Part shown: one piece after another, positions 7,846-16,366 of the stretch | Layout: each line of letters opens with the position of its first letter | Position numbering within the stretch: position 1 is the first letter of the stretch | Assembly: GCF_021654795.1 (NCBI RefSeq) | Contig: NZ_AP025344.1 | Span: 5,572,501 to 5,636,500 of the forward strand | DNA: 64,000 nucleotides | Direction: 5' to 3' | From: Paenibacillus dendritiformis | GTDB taxonomy: Bacteria; Bacillota; Bacilli; Paenibacillales; Paenibacillaceae | Translations under genes and position numbers: made by a program | Notes under the pieces: model-generated | Database searches by the model: none | The model's input: the letters and a program-made list of their open reading frames with translations, nothing else | What the model was told of the DNA's origin: nothing

Positions 7846-8667
7846 TTATGCAAGGTCTTTTTTTCCTTCGGCAAAAACCGGCGGGGCCTTATCTATCCGG
7901 TCTTCTCCGTCATATTCCACACTCCACAGCGTCAAGCCGTGGGGCACCGCCGTCGGTCCTGCGGCCTCCCGGTTTTTTGCCGCAAGAATGGGCACAATAT
8001 CATCAGGAGAGAACTTGCCTTCGCCGACCCAGATCAAGGTGCCCGCAATGATGCGTACCATGTTGTACAAAAAACCGTTCCCCGTCACGAACAGATGAAT
8101 CCGGCCCCGGCCGGGCTCCTGGTTCGCGTTCGGTTCATGCTCCAATCGCGCCTCGCAAATCGTGCGCACATTGGTCAGTTTCGGTGATTTGGGCGATGCG
8201 ACTGACGTAAAGTCATGCTCTCCGACGAAGTGCTGAAGCGCCTGACGCATCGCCTCAATATCAAGCGGTGCGGGATGATGGAATTCCACATTGCGCCGGA
8301 AAACATCACGCGTCCGCTCCGCCAGGATTGAATAACGGTACGTCTTGCGCTTCGCTGAGAACCGGGCATGGAACGATTCGGGAGCTTCCCATGCATCCCG
8401 GATGACAATGTCATCGGGCAACCGCGAGTTCATCGCGGCGCACCAACGTTCGATGGGTATCGATGACTCGGTCGCGAAGTTAACCACTTGCCCAAGCGCA
8501 TGCACGCCGGCATCCGTACGCCCGGAAGCCGTAACGGCCGCATGCTCCTTCGTTAACATGTGAATCGCTTCTTCGATGCGTCCTTGTATCGTGTCCCGAC
8601 CCGGCTGCGTCTGGTAACCGCTGTATGCCGTGCCGTCATAGCTTAACAGCATTCCAATGTTACGCAT
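7846..8667 (-). CDS. truA: tRNA pseudouridine(38-40) synthase TruA
   Basis: 273 aa. TruA isomerises uridines 38-40 in the tRNA anticodon stem. The catalytic aspartate is in GRTDAGVHALGQ, and the N-terminal SYDGTAYSGYQ and later FLYNMVRII motifs are present. The ATG at 8667 follows GGAGGTG; the longer in-frame extension to 8760 runs back into the rplQ terminator and is not family-like. In B. subtilis three ecf transporter genes lie between rplQ and truA; here they are absent. The last 15 or so residues (ending AEGKKDLA) are a charged, non-conserved tail. Confidence 0.95.
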   Translation of the reverse strand: MRNIGMLLSYDGTAYSGYQTQPGRDTIQGRIEEAIHMLTKEHAAVTASGRTDAGVHALGQVVNFATESSIPIERWCAAMNSRLPDDIVIRDAWEAPESFHARFSAKRKTYRYSILAERTRDVFRRNVEFHHPAPLDIEAMRQALQHFVGEHDFTSVASPKSPKLTNVRTICEARLEHEPNANQEPGRGRIHLFVTGNGFLYNMVRIIAGTLIWVGEGKFSPDDIVPILAAKNREAAGPTAVPHGLTLWSVEYDGEDRIDKAPPVFAEGKKDLA

Positions 8668-8723
8668 AAAGCACCTCCGTGGTGAACCGCCTGCATGGCT
8701 GCGGGGACGGCGTCCCGACGCGA

Positions 8724-8750
8724 TTAAAAAGAAAAGCTCCTCATGGGAGC
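8724..8750 (-). terminator. Terminator after rplQ
   Basis: Stem GCTCCC/GGAGC with a 4-base loop, followed on the minus strand by TTTTCTTTTT. It closes the S10-spc-alpha superoperon and separates it from truA. Confidence 0.8.
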
Positions 8751-8804
8751 CTTCTTTCACGCCGCTGCTGCGTCGTTATCGTATCGCTAAACAGGACCGC
8801 GAAC

Positions 8805-9170
8805 TTACGCGCGGTCAACCAGTTCCAAGTACACCATAGGCGCAGAATCGCCGCGGCGCGGTCCCAATTTCATGATGCGGGTATATCCGCCTGGACGTTC
8901 TGTGTAGCGTGGAGCAATATCCGAGAACAACTTCTGGATTGCATCCTGTTCCCCATTCAGAGTCTCGCGGCGAACGAATGCAGCCACCTGACGGCGAGCA
9001 TGCAGATCCCCACGTTTCGCCAGCGTAATGAGCTTCTCAGCGATGGAGCGAACTTCTTTCGCTTTCGCTTCCGTCGTCTGAATACGCTCATACAAGAACA
9101 AATCAGTTACCAAGTCGCGGAACAATGCTTTACGGGCACTGGAATCACGACCCAACTTTTGGTATGCCAT
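8805..9170 (-). CDS. rplQ: 50S ribosomal protein L17 (bL17)
   Basis: 121 aa, full length, starting MAYQKLGRDSSARKA and ending YLELVDRA. bL17 sits near the peptide exit tunnel on the back of the 50S subunit. It is last gene of the alpha operon, 33 bases after rpoA, and has a strong terminator downstream. Confidence 0.97.
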   Translation of the reverse strand: MAYQKLGRDSSARKALFRDLVTDLFLYERIQTTEAKAKEVRSIAEKLITLAKRGDLHARRQVAAFVRRETLNGEQDAIQKLFSDIAPRYTERPGGYTRIMKLGPRRGDSAPMVYLELVDRA

Positions 9171-9203
9171 TGCTATTTCCCCTCCTTCTAAGCCAAGTTC
9201 CTG

Positions 9204-10148
9204 TTAGTCTTCCATGCGAAGGCCCAATCCGAGTTCTTCGAGCTTCTCTTGAACTTCCTCCAAAGATTTGCGGCCCAGGTTCCGGACCTTCATCATATCT
9301 TCTTCGGTCTTCGTAATCAGCTCTTGAACCGTATTGATGCCTGCACGCTTCAAGCAGTTGTAGGAACGAACGGAGAGATCGAGCTCTTCGATTGTCATCT
9401 CAAGCACTTTCTCTTTTTTGTCTTCCTCTTTTTCAACCATGATTTCCGCGTCTTTCGCTTCATCCGTCAATCCGACGAACAGCATCAAGTGCTCCGTCAG
9501 AATCTTCGCACCGAGGCTCACCGCTTCTTCTGGTCGAATGCTTCCATCCGTCCACACTTCAAGGGTTAACTTGTCGTAGTTCGTGACTTGGCCGACACGC
9601 GTATTCTCCACGTTGTAGTTCACGCGGGAGATCGGCGTGTAGATCGAGTCCACCGGGATGACACCAATCGGTTGGTCTTCCCGCTTGTTCCCGTCAGCCT
9701 GCACATAGCCACGGCCACGATTTGCGAAGATTCGCATATGAAGTCTGGAACCTTGCGCTAAAGTTGCAATGCGGAGATCCGGGTTCAAAATTTCCACATC
9801 GCTGTCCGCTCGAATATCGCCAGCCGTTACAATCCCTTCGCCATCCGCATCGATCTCGAGAACTTTCTCTTCATCGGAGTGGATTTTGAGCGACAGGGCC
9901 TTCAAGTTCAAGATGATTTCCGTTACGTCTTCATAGACTCCCGGAATCGTCGAGAACTCGTGCAGGACACCGTCGATTTGGACGGACGTCACCGCAGCAC
10001 CGGGCAAGGAGGAGAGCAGAATACGGCGCAGGGAGTTGCCTAGCGTCGTTCCGTATCCTCGCTCCAGCGGTTCTACGACAAATTTGCCGTATGTGCCTTC
10101 CTCATTGACGTCCACGGTCTCAATTTTCGGCTTTTCGATCTCAATCAC
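9204..10148 (-). CDS. rpoA: RNA polymerase alpha subunit
   Basis: 314 aa. The N-terminal dimerisation domain (RGYGTTLGNSLRRILLSSLPG) is followed by an acidic/lysine linker (EKEEDKKEK). The C-terminal domain (LDLSVRSYNCLKRAGI…LGLRMED) binds UP elements and activators. I chose the GTG at 10148: it follows GGAGGGT by six bases and gives MIEIEKPKIE, the normal N-terminus. The extension to 10196 lacks a binding site. Gene order rpsM-rpsK-rpoA-rplQ is the standard alpha operon. Confidence 0.96.
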   Translation of the reverse strand: MIEIEKPKIETVDVNEEGTYGKFVVEPLERGYGTTLGNSLRRILLSSLPGAAVTSVQIDGVLHEFSTIPGVYEDVTEIILNLKALSLKIHSDEEKVLEIDADGEGIVTAGDIRADSDVEILNPDLRIATLAQGSRLHMRIFANRGRGYVQADGNKREDQPIGVIPVDSIYTPISRVNYNVENTRVGQVTNYDKLTLEVWTDGSIRPEEAVSLGAKILTEHLMLFVGLTDEAKDAEIMVEKEEDKKEKVLEMTIEELDLSVRSYNCLKRAGINTVQELITKTEEDMMKVRNLGRKSLEEVQEKLEELGLGLRMED

Positions 10149-10285
10149 TGTATAACCCTCCTTCAAACGTCGCTGGCGTTTTCCAACGTCAAACACCTAC
10201 GGTCGGTCGATTCATGCAGTATGCCTAAACAACCATTATTCCCAACAGGCGCTAGCTTAATACTACACGCATCGGTGTGCCATCA

Positions 10286-10681
10286 TTATACGCGACGACG
10301 TTTTGGCGGGCGGCAGCCGTTGTGCGGGATTGGCGTAACGTCTTTGATCATGCTGACTTCCAAGCCTGCAGCTTGCAGAGAGCGGATGGCAGCTTCACGA
10401 CCTGCGCCAGGACCCTTAACCATTACCTCAACCGACTTCATGCCGTGTTCCATTGCCGTTTTGGCAGCGGATTCCGCAGCCATTTGCGCTGCGAATGGCG
10501 TCGATTTACGAGAGCCTTTATAGCCCAAATTCCCGGAACTAGCCCAAGAAATAGCGTTGCCGTGTGGATCCGTGATCGTTACGATCGTGTTGTTGAACGT
10601 AGAACGAATGTGAGCCACACCACTCTCGATATTTTTACGGTCACGACGTTTTGTGCGTACGACTTTTTTCGCTTTAGCCAT
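10286..10681 (-). CDS. rpsK: 30S ribosomal protein S11 (uS11)
   Basis: 131 aa, full length, with the conserved C-terminus IPHNGCRPPKRRRV and the central FNNTIVTITD motif. uS11 lies on the 30S platform beside the mRNA exit and contacts S18/S21. It follows rpsM by 19 bases. The 137-base gap to rpoA shows no gene or clear promoter. Confidence 0.97.
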   Translation of the reverse strand: MAKAKKVVRTKRRDRKNIESGVAHIRSTFNNTIVTITDPHGNAISWASSGNLGYKGSRKSTPFAAQMAAESAAKTAMEHGMKSVEVMVKGPGAGREAAIRSLQAAGLEVSMIKDVTPIPHNGCRPPKRRRV

Positions 10682-10700
10682 TGCTAGTTATCCCCCCTTA

Positions 10701-11069
10701 TTACTTCTTCTTGTTCGCTACGGTACGACGAGGGCCTTTACGCGTACGAGCATTTGTCTTCGTACGTTGCCCACGAACAGGCAATCCGCGGCGATGGCGG
10801 ATTCCGCGATAGCATCCGATTTCGACCAGACGTTTGATGTTCAAAGAGATCTCGCGGCGGAGGTCGCCTTCAACTTTAACATTCTTGTCAATCGCCTCAC
10901 GGATTTTGTTCACTTCGTCTTCCGTCAAATCGCGAACGCGAGTATCCGGGTTGACACCTGCTTGCGCAATGACTTTCTGAGAAGTCGATTTTCCGATTCC
11001 GAAAATGTATGTTAAGGCGATCTCAACGCGTTTATCACGTGGCAAGTCCACACCAGCTATACGAGCCAT
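10701..11069 (-). CDS. rpsM: 30S ribosomal protein S13 (uS13)
   Basis: 122 aa, MARIAGVDLPRDKRVEIALTYI at the start and the basic C-terminal tail TRKGPRRTVANKKK, which contacts the P-site tRNA. It makes bridges B1a/B1b from the 30S head to the 50S. It is downstream of rpmJ by 20 bases. Confidence 0.97.
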   Translation of the reverse strand: MARIAGVDLPRDKRVEIALTYIFGIGKSTSQKVIAQAGVNPDTRVRDLTEDEVNKIREAIDKNVKVEGDLRREISLNIKRLVEIGCYRGIRHRRGLPVRGQRTKTNARTRKGPRRTVANKKK

Positions 11070-11089
11070 TAACGCTACACCCCCTTCTT

Positions 11090-11203
11090 TTATCCTTGTT
11101 TTTGTTTATGCTTCGGATTTTCACAGATTACCATAACGTTGCCTTTGCGTCGAATGACTTTGCATTTCTCGCAAATCGGCTTAACAGAAGGTCTTACCTT
11201 CAT
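11090..11203 (-). CDS. rpmJ: 50S ribosomal protein L36 (bL36), zinc type
   Basis: 37-aa gene. Translation gives MKVRPSVKPICEKCKVIRRK and then GNVMVICENPKHKQKQG. The C-x2-C, C and H residues form the C+ zinc site. A GGAGGT binding site precedes the ATG at 11203. It sits between infA and rpsM, its usual place. Confidence 0.96.
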   Translation of the reverse strand: MKVRPSVKPICEKCKVIRRKGNVMVICENPKHKQKQG

Positions 11204-11300
11204 GCTGAATACCTCCTAGTTATCAAGTTGCACCCGTATCTCCAGCCCGCGTCTGACGGCCTGCAAGTGCATGCAAGTGCTCCTCGGCGACAGCCGGGCG

Positions 11301-11516
11301 CTACTTCCGATATGTGATGCGACCTTTGCTCAAATCGTATGGCGAAAGTTGCACGACCACTTTGTCCCCTGTCAGAATACGGATGAAGTGCATCCGCAGC
11401 TTGCCGGAAACATGGGCTAAAATTTGATGACCGTTCTCCAATTCAACTCGAAACGTTGCATTCGGCAACGGCTCAATGACCGTGCCCTCCACCTCAATTA
11501 CATCTTCCTTGGCCAA
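11301..11516 (-). CDS. infA: Translation initiation factor IF-1
   Basis: 71 aa, a single OB-fold (S1-like) domain with NGHQILAHVSGKLRMHFIRI and ending GRITYRK. IF-1 blocks the A site during initiation. I favour the TTG start at 11516 (MAKEDVIEVEG), because AAAGGAG lies seven bases upstream. The ATG at 11522 overlaps the stop of the preceding gene but is too close to that binding site. The 97-base space to rpmJ carries no gene. Confidence 0.94.
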   Translation of the reverse strand: MAKEDVIEVEGTVIEPLPNATFRVELENGHQILAHVSGKLRMHFIRILTGDKVVVQLSPYDLSKGRITYRK

Positions 11517-11518
11517 CG

Positions 11519-11830
11519 TCATTCTCCTTTCTGTTCAACATCTGCAGCGGCTGACTCTTCCGCAAATTTCGTCAGGACGTACCGGAGCTTACTGTTCGTA
11601 ACCCGGCCGCTCTCCTGTAAACTTCGGACAACTTCATGGCTAATCTCGGGTAGCACCTCGAGATGAAGCAAGTTTTTTCGCTTAGGCTGGTCAAACTTCC
11701 GTTTGTCCCCATCCGCTATATTGACGTAGCGCGATTCTTCAATGCCGATGATGACTGCGAGCTTGCCCGCATCACGACCTCGAAGCACCTTGACGAATTG
11801 GCCGAGACGAGGGGTTGATTGTTCACTCAT
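11519..11830 (-). CDS. KOW-domain RNA-binding protein (YbzG-like)
   Basis: 103 aa. The N-terminal half is a KOW/L14e-like fold (GQFVKVLRGRDAGKLAVIIG followed by a basic RKFDQPKRKNLLHLE strand). The rest is an acidic helical tail. Such proteins occur between map and infA in many Bacillales; their function is not established, and RNA or ribosome binding is inferred from the KOW motif. The stop overlaps the infA translation start region, indicating coupling. Confidence 0.85.
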   Translation of the reverse strand: MSEQSTPRLGQFVKVLRGRDAGKLAVIIGIEESRYVNIADGDKRKFDQPKRKNLLHLEVLPEISHEVVRSLQESGRVTNSKLRYVLTKFAEESAAADVEQKGE

Positions 11831-11840
11831 CTTCCATCAC

Positions 11841-12593
11841 CTACTCAACCAGCTTCGTCAAAATTTCGCAACCTTCCGGCGTTACGGCTACCGTATGCTC
11901 GAAGTGAGCGCACAGCGTTCCGTCCGCCGTCACTACCGTCCAGTTGTCTGCGAGCGTCTTGACATACCGCTCACCGACAATGACCATCGGCTCTATCGCA
12001 AGCGTCATGCCCGGTTTGAGACGCGGGCCGCGGTCCGGAATCCCGTAATTCGGGATTTGCGGTTCTTCGTGAAGATCCGTTCCAATCCCGTGCCCAACAT
12101 ATTCTCGCACGACCGAAAAACCTGCATCTTCGATTACGCGCTGGATCGCATGGGATATCGTGTAAAGACGCGTATCCGGCTTGACCAGGGCAAGCCCTGC
12201 ATATAGCGATTGCTCCGTTACCTCGAGCAGCCGCCGGGCTGTCTCCGAGATGGTGCCGACGCCATAGGTCCAGGCCGAGTCTCCATGATATCCACGGTAT
12301 TCCGCACCGATATCGATGCTGATGATGTCGCCTTCGTTTAACTTGCGTGTGCCGGGAATGCCGTGCACCAGTTCTTCGTTGACTGATACGCAGATGCTGC
12401 CGGGAAATCCGTTATAACCTTTGAACGAAGGTGTCGCCCCTTGGCTGCGAATGAACGTCTCTGCAATAGAATCGAGTTCACGAGTCGTGATCCCTGGCTT
12501 AATGGATTGGGCCAGAAGACGATGCGTTTCCGCTACAATTCGCCCAGCTTCTCTCATGAAGCCTAATTCTACTTCGGACTTACAGATGATCAT
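11841..12593 (-). CDS. map: Methionine aminopeptidase, type I
   Basis: 250 aa. It removes the initiator methionine from nascent proteins. The pita-bread fold metal ligands are all present: DIGAEYRGYHGDSAWT (two Asp), GHGIGTDLHEEP (His), AIEPM (Glu) and a C-terminal Glu in HFEHTVAV. Four bases separate it from adk, which suggests a single transcript from secY through map to infA. Confidence 0.96.
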   Translation of the reverse strand: MIICKSEVELGFMREAGRIVAETHRLLAQSIKPGITTRELDSIAETFIRSQGATPSFKGYNGFPGSICVSVNEELVHGIPGTRKLNEGDIISIDIGAEYRGYHGDSAWTYGVGTISETARRLLEVTEQSLYAGLALVKPDTRLYTISHAIQRVIEDAGFSVVREYVGHGIGTDLHEEPQIPNYGIPDRGPRLKPGMTLAIEPMVIVGERYVKTLADNWTVVTADGTLCAHFEHTVAVTPEGCEILTKLVE

Positions 12594-12597
12594 CTTT

Positions 12598-13242
12598 TTA
12601 ACCTCGCAGTAAAGATACGATTTCAGACGTCACCGTATCGATTTCCTTCTCCCCGTCAACCTGACGCAACAAGCCCTTGTTCCCATAGTATTCGAGTAAA
12701 GGAGCCGTTTTGTTGATATATTCGTCAAGGCGCGTGCCGACCTTCTCCTCGGTATCGTCCGAGCGCTGGTACAGCTCGCCTTGGCACTTATCGCAAACGC
12801 CTGCTTGTGCAGGTGGGTTAAATATGACATGGTACGTCGCGCCGCAAGACTTGCAGATACGTCGTCCCGTAAGACGAGCCAGCAATAAATCGCGGTCCAC
12901 GCTCAGATTAATGACATGGTCCAGCGTTCGGCCCAACTCCGTCAGGATGCCGTCCAGCGCCTCGGCTTGCGCCAATGTGCGCGGGAAGCCGTCCAGCAGG
13001 AAGCCGGCTTCGCAATCCGGCTGCGCGAGCCGTTCGCGAACGATGCCCACGGTAACGTCATCCGGAACGAGCAGACCTTGATCGATGTACTGCTTGGCCT
13101 TCAACCCGATAGGGGTGCCTTCGTTCATCGCTTTGCGGAACGCATCCCCCGTAGAAATATGGGGAATTCCGAACTCGGCAACAATGCGTTCGGCCTGCGT
13201 CCCTTTCCCTGCCCCAGGAGGCCCCATGAATAGAATGTTCAT
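12598..13242 (-). CDS. adk: Adenylate kinase, zinc-binding long form
   Basis: 214 aa. It interconverts AMP+ATP and 2 ADP. The P-loop is GPPGAGKGTQ and the LID domain carries the zinc finger CKSC…CDKC of Gram-positive long-form kinases. The GFPRTLAQ and RLDEY motifs are intact. It lies between secY and map as in most Firmicutes. Confidence 0.96.
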   Translation of the reverse strand: MNILFMGPPGAGKGTQAERIVAEFGIPHISTGDAFRKAMNEGTPIGLKAKQYIDQGLLVPDDVTVGIVRERLAQPDCEAGFLLDGFPRTLAQAEALDGILTELGRTLDHVINLSVDRDLLLARLTGRRICKSCGATYHVIFNPPAQAGVCDKCQGELYQRSDDTEEKVGTRLDEYINKTAPLLEYYGNKGLLRQVDGEKEIDTVTSEIVSLLRG

Positions 13243-13340
13243 CGAATGTCACTCCCCTTTATGCAAGCACAGGCTTAACTTCGCCGGAAGTGGGGTGCTT
13301 CGATGCCATTCGTTAAGCCTCTGCTATACAAGAAACAGCA

Positions 13341-13382
13341 CAATAGGTGCCGATGAGCACAAAGCCTCATCAGAACCTATTG
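13341..13382. other. Interrupted inverted repeat between secY and adk
   Basis: Outer arms CAATAGGT/ACCTATTG and inner arms GATGAG/CTCATC form a two-part stem starting directly after the secY stop. No T tract follows on the minus strand, so it looks like an RNA-stabilising or processing hairpin rather than an efficient terminator. A second dispersed repeat (GGCTTAAC/GTTAAGCC) lies at about 13270-13320. Confidence 0.5.
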
Positions 13383-13383
13383 C

Positions 13384-14679
13384 CTATTTATTGATGAAAC
13401 CTTTGTAATGGCGTTTAATCAATTGGCTTTCAATTTGCTTCATCGTGTCAAGCGCGACGCCGACGACGATAAGAAACGAAGTTCCGCCGATTTGAACGGA
13501 ACGAGGCAATCCGGCGAGCGATCCGAAGAACACCGGTATAATGGATACCACCGCCAGGAAGATGGCGCCGGCCAGCGTGATGCGAGTCATGACCCGCGTC
13601 AAATATGTGGCTGTCGCTTTCCCTGGACGGATGCCCGGGATATAACCACCGTTCTTTTTCATTTGATCCGCCATTTGTTGCGGGTTCAACTGCACGAACG
13701 TGTAGAAGAACGTGAAGCCGATAATCATGAGCACGTACAACACCATGCCCAGCGGTTTATCGATCATCATATGGGTGATTATCCATTGAGCCCACGTTTT
13801 ATCCGCCCAGAACTGGGCGATTGTAGCAGGGAACATCAGCAGCGATGACGCAAAGATTACCGGAATAACCCCTGCTCCGTTGACTTTCAACGGAATATGC
13901 GTATTTTGTCCGCCGTACATTTTGTTCCCGACCACGCGCTTGGCGTACTGGACCGGAATTTTGCGGTTACCTTGCTGAATGTAGATAACCCCGACGATGA
14001 TGAGAACGATGAACAGCGCAATGATGATCATCTTAATGATGTTTAAGAACAGCTGATTACCGTCAATGAACTGGCTCTGCACGATCTCCTGGATATGCGT
14101 CGGAATGCCTGCCACGATACCGGCGAAGATGATGATGGAAATCCCGTTACCGATTCCCTTCTCCGTAACCTGCTCGCCAAGCCACATCAGGAACGCTGTA
14201 CCCGCCGTCAATACGATGGCGATTAGGATGTAATCCGTGTACGTGGCGTTCGGAACAAGCTCCAAGCCATATAGCCGGTTAAAACCAATCGCTGTACCGA
14301 ATGCTTGGATCAGACCCAGAACCACGGTGCCATAACGCGTCACTTGGGCAATTTTCTTCTTGCCCACTTCTCCTTCTTTGGCCCATTCGGCGAATTTCGG
14401 CACAACATCCATCGTCAGCAACTGCATAATGATGGACGCCGTGATATACGGAAATATACCAAGCGCAAAGATGGAGAATTTGAAGAGCGCGCCGCCGGAG
14501 AACGTGTTCAGGAAGCCGAACAGCTCCGTGCCCTGGTTGGCATTAGCAAAAACCGATGTATCCACACCGGGTACCGGGACAAAGGATCCGATGCGATAAA
14601 CGATCAAGATCATGAGCGTAAAAAGAATTCTGCGTCTCAGATCTTCGACTCGCCATATATTCGATACGGTCTTAAACAT
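13384..14679 (-). CDS. secY: Protein translocase channel subunit SecY
   Basis: 431 aa with ten predicted membrane helices. SecY forms the export channel with SecE (encoded at 42663) and SecG. Conserved stretches include the plug-region NTFSGGALFKFSIFALGI, GIGNGISIIIFAGI and the C-terminal cytosolic RHYKGFINK. Its ATG overlaps the rplO stop (TAATG), so translation of the two is coupled. Confidence 0.96.
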   Translation of the reverse strand: MFKTVSNIWRVEDLRRRILFTLMILIVYRIGSFVPVPGVDTSVFANANQGTELFGFLNTFSGGALFKFSIFALGIFPYITASIIMQLLTMDVVPKFAEWAKEGEVGKKKIAQVTRYGTVVLGLIQAFGTAIGFNRLYGLELVPNATYTDYILIAIVLTAGTAFLMWLGEQVTEKGIGNGISIIIFAGIVAGIPTHIQEIVQSQFIDGNQLFLNIIKMIIIALFIVLIIVGVIYIQQGNRKIPVQYAKRVVGNKMYGGQNTHIPLKVNGAGVIPVIFASSLLMFPATIAQFWADKTWAQWIITHMMIDKPLGMVLYVLMIIGFTFFYTFVQLNPQQMADQMKKNGGYIPGIRPGKATATYLTRVMTRITLAGAIFLAVVSIIPVFFGSLAGLPRSVQIGGTSFLIVVGVALDTMKQIESQLIKRHYKGFINK

Positions 14680-15122
14680 TAAATCACCTCGGATTTGCCG
14701 CCGGCAGCCTCGATCTTCTCCACCGCAGATTGAGAGAACTTGTTCGCTTTCACTGTCAGCTTGACAGTCAGTTCACCGTTGCCCAATACTTTGATTCCGC
14801 TCATTGGGTTTTTCACGATGCCTTGTTCCATCAACAGTTCCGGAGTAACTTCAGTACCAGCCTCGAAGCGGTTCAATTCCGTAACATTCACTACCGCATA
14901 CTCTTTGCGAGTTGGGTTGATGAATCCGCGTTTTGGCAAACGACGGTACAGTGGGTTTTGTCCGCCTTCGAAGCCTGGACGAACACCACCACCGGAACGA
15001 GCGTTTTGACCTTTGTGACCGCGGCCAGCCGTTTTCCCGTTACCAGTACCGATACCGCGTCCAACACGGCGCTTGCTGTCTTTACGGGAGCCAGGAGCCG
15101 GAGTAAGTTCATTCAACTTCAT
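14679..15122 (-). CDS. rplO: 50S ribosomal protein L15 (uL15)
   Basis: 147 aa. The Gly/Arg-rich N-terminal extension (GSRKDSKRRVGRGIGTGNGK) penetrates the 23S rRNA; the globular C-terminus ends GGKSEVI. The ATG at 15122 follows GGAGGTG at a normal distance; the GTG at 15134 sits within that site. Its stop overlaps the secY start. Confidence 0.96.
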   Translation of the reverse strand: MKLNELTPAPGSRKDSKRRVGRGIGTGNGKTAGRGHKGQNARSGGGVRPGFEGGQNPLYRRLPKRGFINPTRKEYAVVNVTELNRFEAGTEVTPELLMEQGIVKNPMSGIKVLGNGELTVKLTVKANKFSQSAVEKIEAAGGKSEVI

Positions 15123-15210
15123 CGTTCGTCGCACCTCCTTAGTTATTTATGACTCTGCTATTTGTTGTCGCTATTGCGTACGTTGCGATTGAAGCATGCA
15201 TGAAGGAAGC

Positions 15211-15396
15211 TTACGCTTCGACTTCTTTGACGTCTACCAAGTGCTTCACTTGGTCAACCATTCCGCGGATCGCTGCGTTGTCTTCATGGACAACCGTCTG
15301 ATTGATTTTGCGAAGACCCAATGTGTTCACCGTTGTACGGTGTGTCTCTGGGCGACCGATCAGACTGCGAACGAGGGTAATTTGCAACTTCGCCAT
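15211..15396 (-). CDS. rpmD: 50S ribosomal protein L30 (uL30)
   Basis: 61 aa, MAKLQITLVRSLIGRPETHR at the N-terminus and an acidic end DVKEVEA. A small alpha-beta protein on the solvent side of the 50S. It is separated by 13 bases from rpsE and by 88 bases from rplO. Confidence 0.96.
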   Translation of the reverse strand: MAKLQITLVRSLIGRPETHRTTVNTLGLRKINQTVVHEDNAAIRGMVDQVKHLVDVKEVEA

Positions 15397-15409
15397 TGTC
15401 GTCCCCTCC

Positions 15410-15907
15410 TTATCCTAACAGTTCCTCAACGGATTTGCCGCGCAGTTTCGCTACTTGCTCTGCCGTCTTCAGACGGGACAGACCTTCGAGCGTCGCGTTG
15501 ACCATGTTGATGGAGTTCGAGGAACCGAGCGATTTCGTCAAGATGTCGCCTACTCCCGCCAATTCCAACACGGCACGTACTGGACCGCCTGCGATAACCC
15601 CCGTACCTTCGGATGCTGGCTTCAAGAGAACTCTGCCTGCGCCGAAATGTCCGATGACTTGGTGAGGAATCGTAGTGTTCACGAACGGAACATGGATGAG
15701 ATTCTTTTTCGCGTCTTCGATGCCTTTGCGGATTGCGTCAGGTACTTCGGATGCTTTACCGATGCCTGCACCAACCCAGCCTTTGCCATCGCCGACGACT
15801 ACGAGTGCACTAAAGCTGAAACGGCGTCCGCCTTTAACGACTTTAGCAACACGGTTAATTTGCACAACTTTTTCAGAAAGTTCTAACGTGTTAGGATCAA
15901 CTCGCAA
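15410..15907 (-). CDS. rpsE: 30S ribosomal protein S5 (uS5)
   Basis: 165 aa. The N-terminal double-stranded-RNA-binding-like domain contains the spectinomycin loop (VVKGGRRFSFS) in wild-type form. The C-terminal domain belongs to the GHMP-like fold. uS5 affects decoding fidelity and mRNA unwinding at the entry tunnel. It lies between rplR and rpmD in the standard spc order. Confidence 0.96.
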   Translation of the reverse strand: MRVDPNTLELSEKVVQINRVAKVVKGGRRFSFSALVVVGDGKGWVGAGIGKASEVPDAIRKGIEDAKKNLIHVPFVNTTIPHQVIGHFGAGRVLLKPASEGTGVIAGGPVRAVLELAGVGDILTKSLGSSNSINMVNATLEGLSRLKTAEQVAKLRGKSVEELLG

Positions 15908-15933
15908 GTCGTTTACCTCCTTCGATTGAATTC

Positions 15934-16302
15934 TTAGAATTCAAGGCCGGCTTCGCGTGCTGCTTCAGCCAATGCTTGAATTCGGCCATGATACAAGTAA
16001 CCGCCGCGGTCGAATACGACGTTGTCGTGTCCTTGCGCCTTGGCGCGTTTTGCGATCAATTCGCCTACTTTGCGCGCAGCTTCGACGCTGCCGCCGTTTT
16101 TGATCTCTTCACGAAGCTCTTTGTCCATCGTCGACGCAGCTGCGAGCGTTACGCCTTTAACGTCATCGATAAGCTGAGCGTAGATGTGCTTGGAGGAACG
16201 GAATACGTTCAAACGCGGACGTGCCGATGTACCTTCGATTTTCTTGCGGACACGAAGGTGTCTTTTCAGACGCGCTTTATTTTTATTCGCCTTAGTAATC
16301 AT
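15934..16302 (-). CDS. rplR: 50S ribosomal protein L18 (uL18)
   Basis: 122 aa with a basic, disordered N-terminus (TKANKNKARLKRHLR). It ends with the conserved FDRGGYLYHGRIQALAEAARE block. uL18 binds 5S rRNA with uL5 in the central protuberance. The gap to rpsE is 26 bases. Confidence 0.96.
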   Translation of the reverse strand: MITKANKNKARLKRHLRVRKKIEGTSARPRLNVFRSSKHIYAQLIDDVKGVTLAAASTMDKELREEIKNGGSVEAARKVGELIAKRAKAQGHDNVVFDRGGYLYHGRIQALAEAAREAGLEF

Positions 16303-16366
16303 CTGATTGATTCACTCCCTTCGGAATAACCGTTAAGCTGCTAAGACAAGCGAGCTAGGCAAGATC

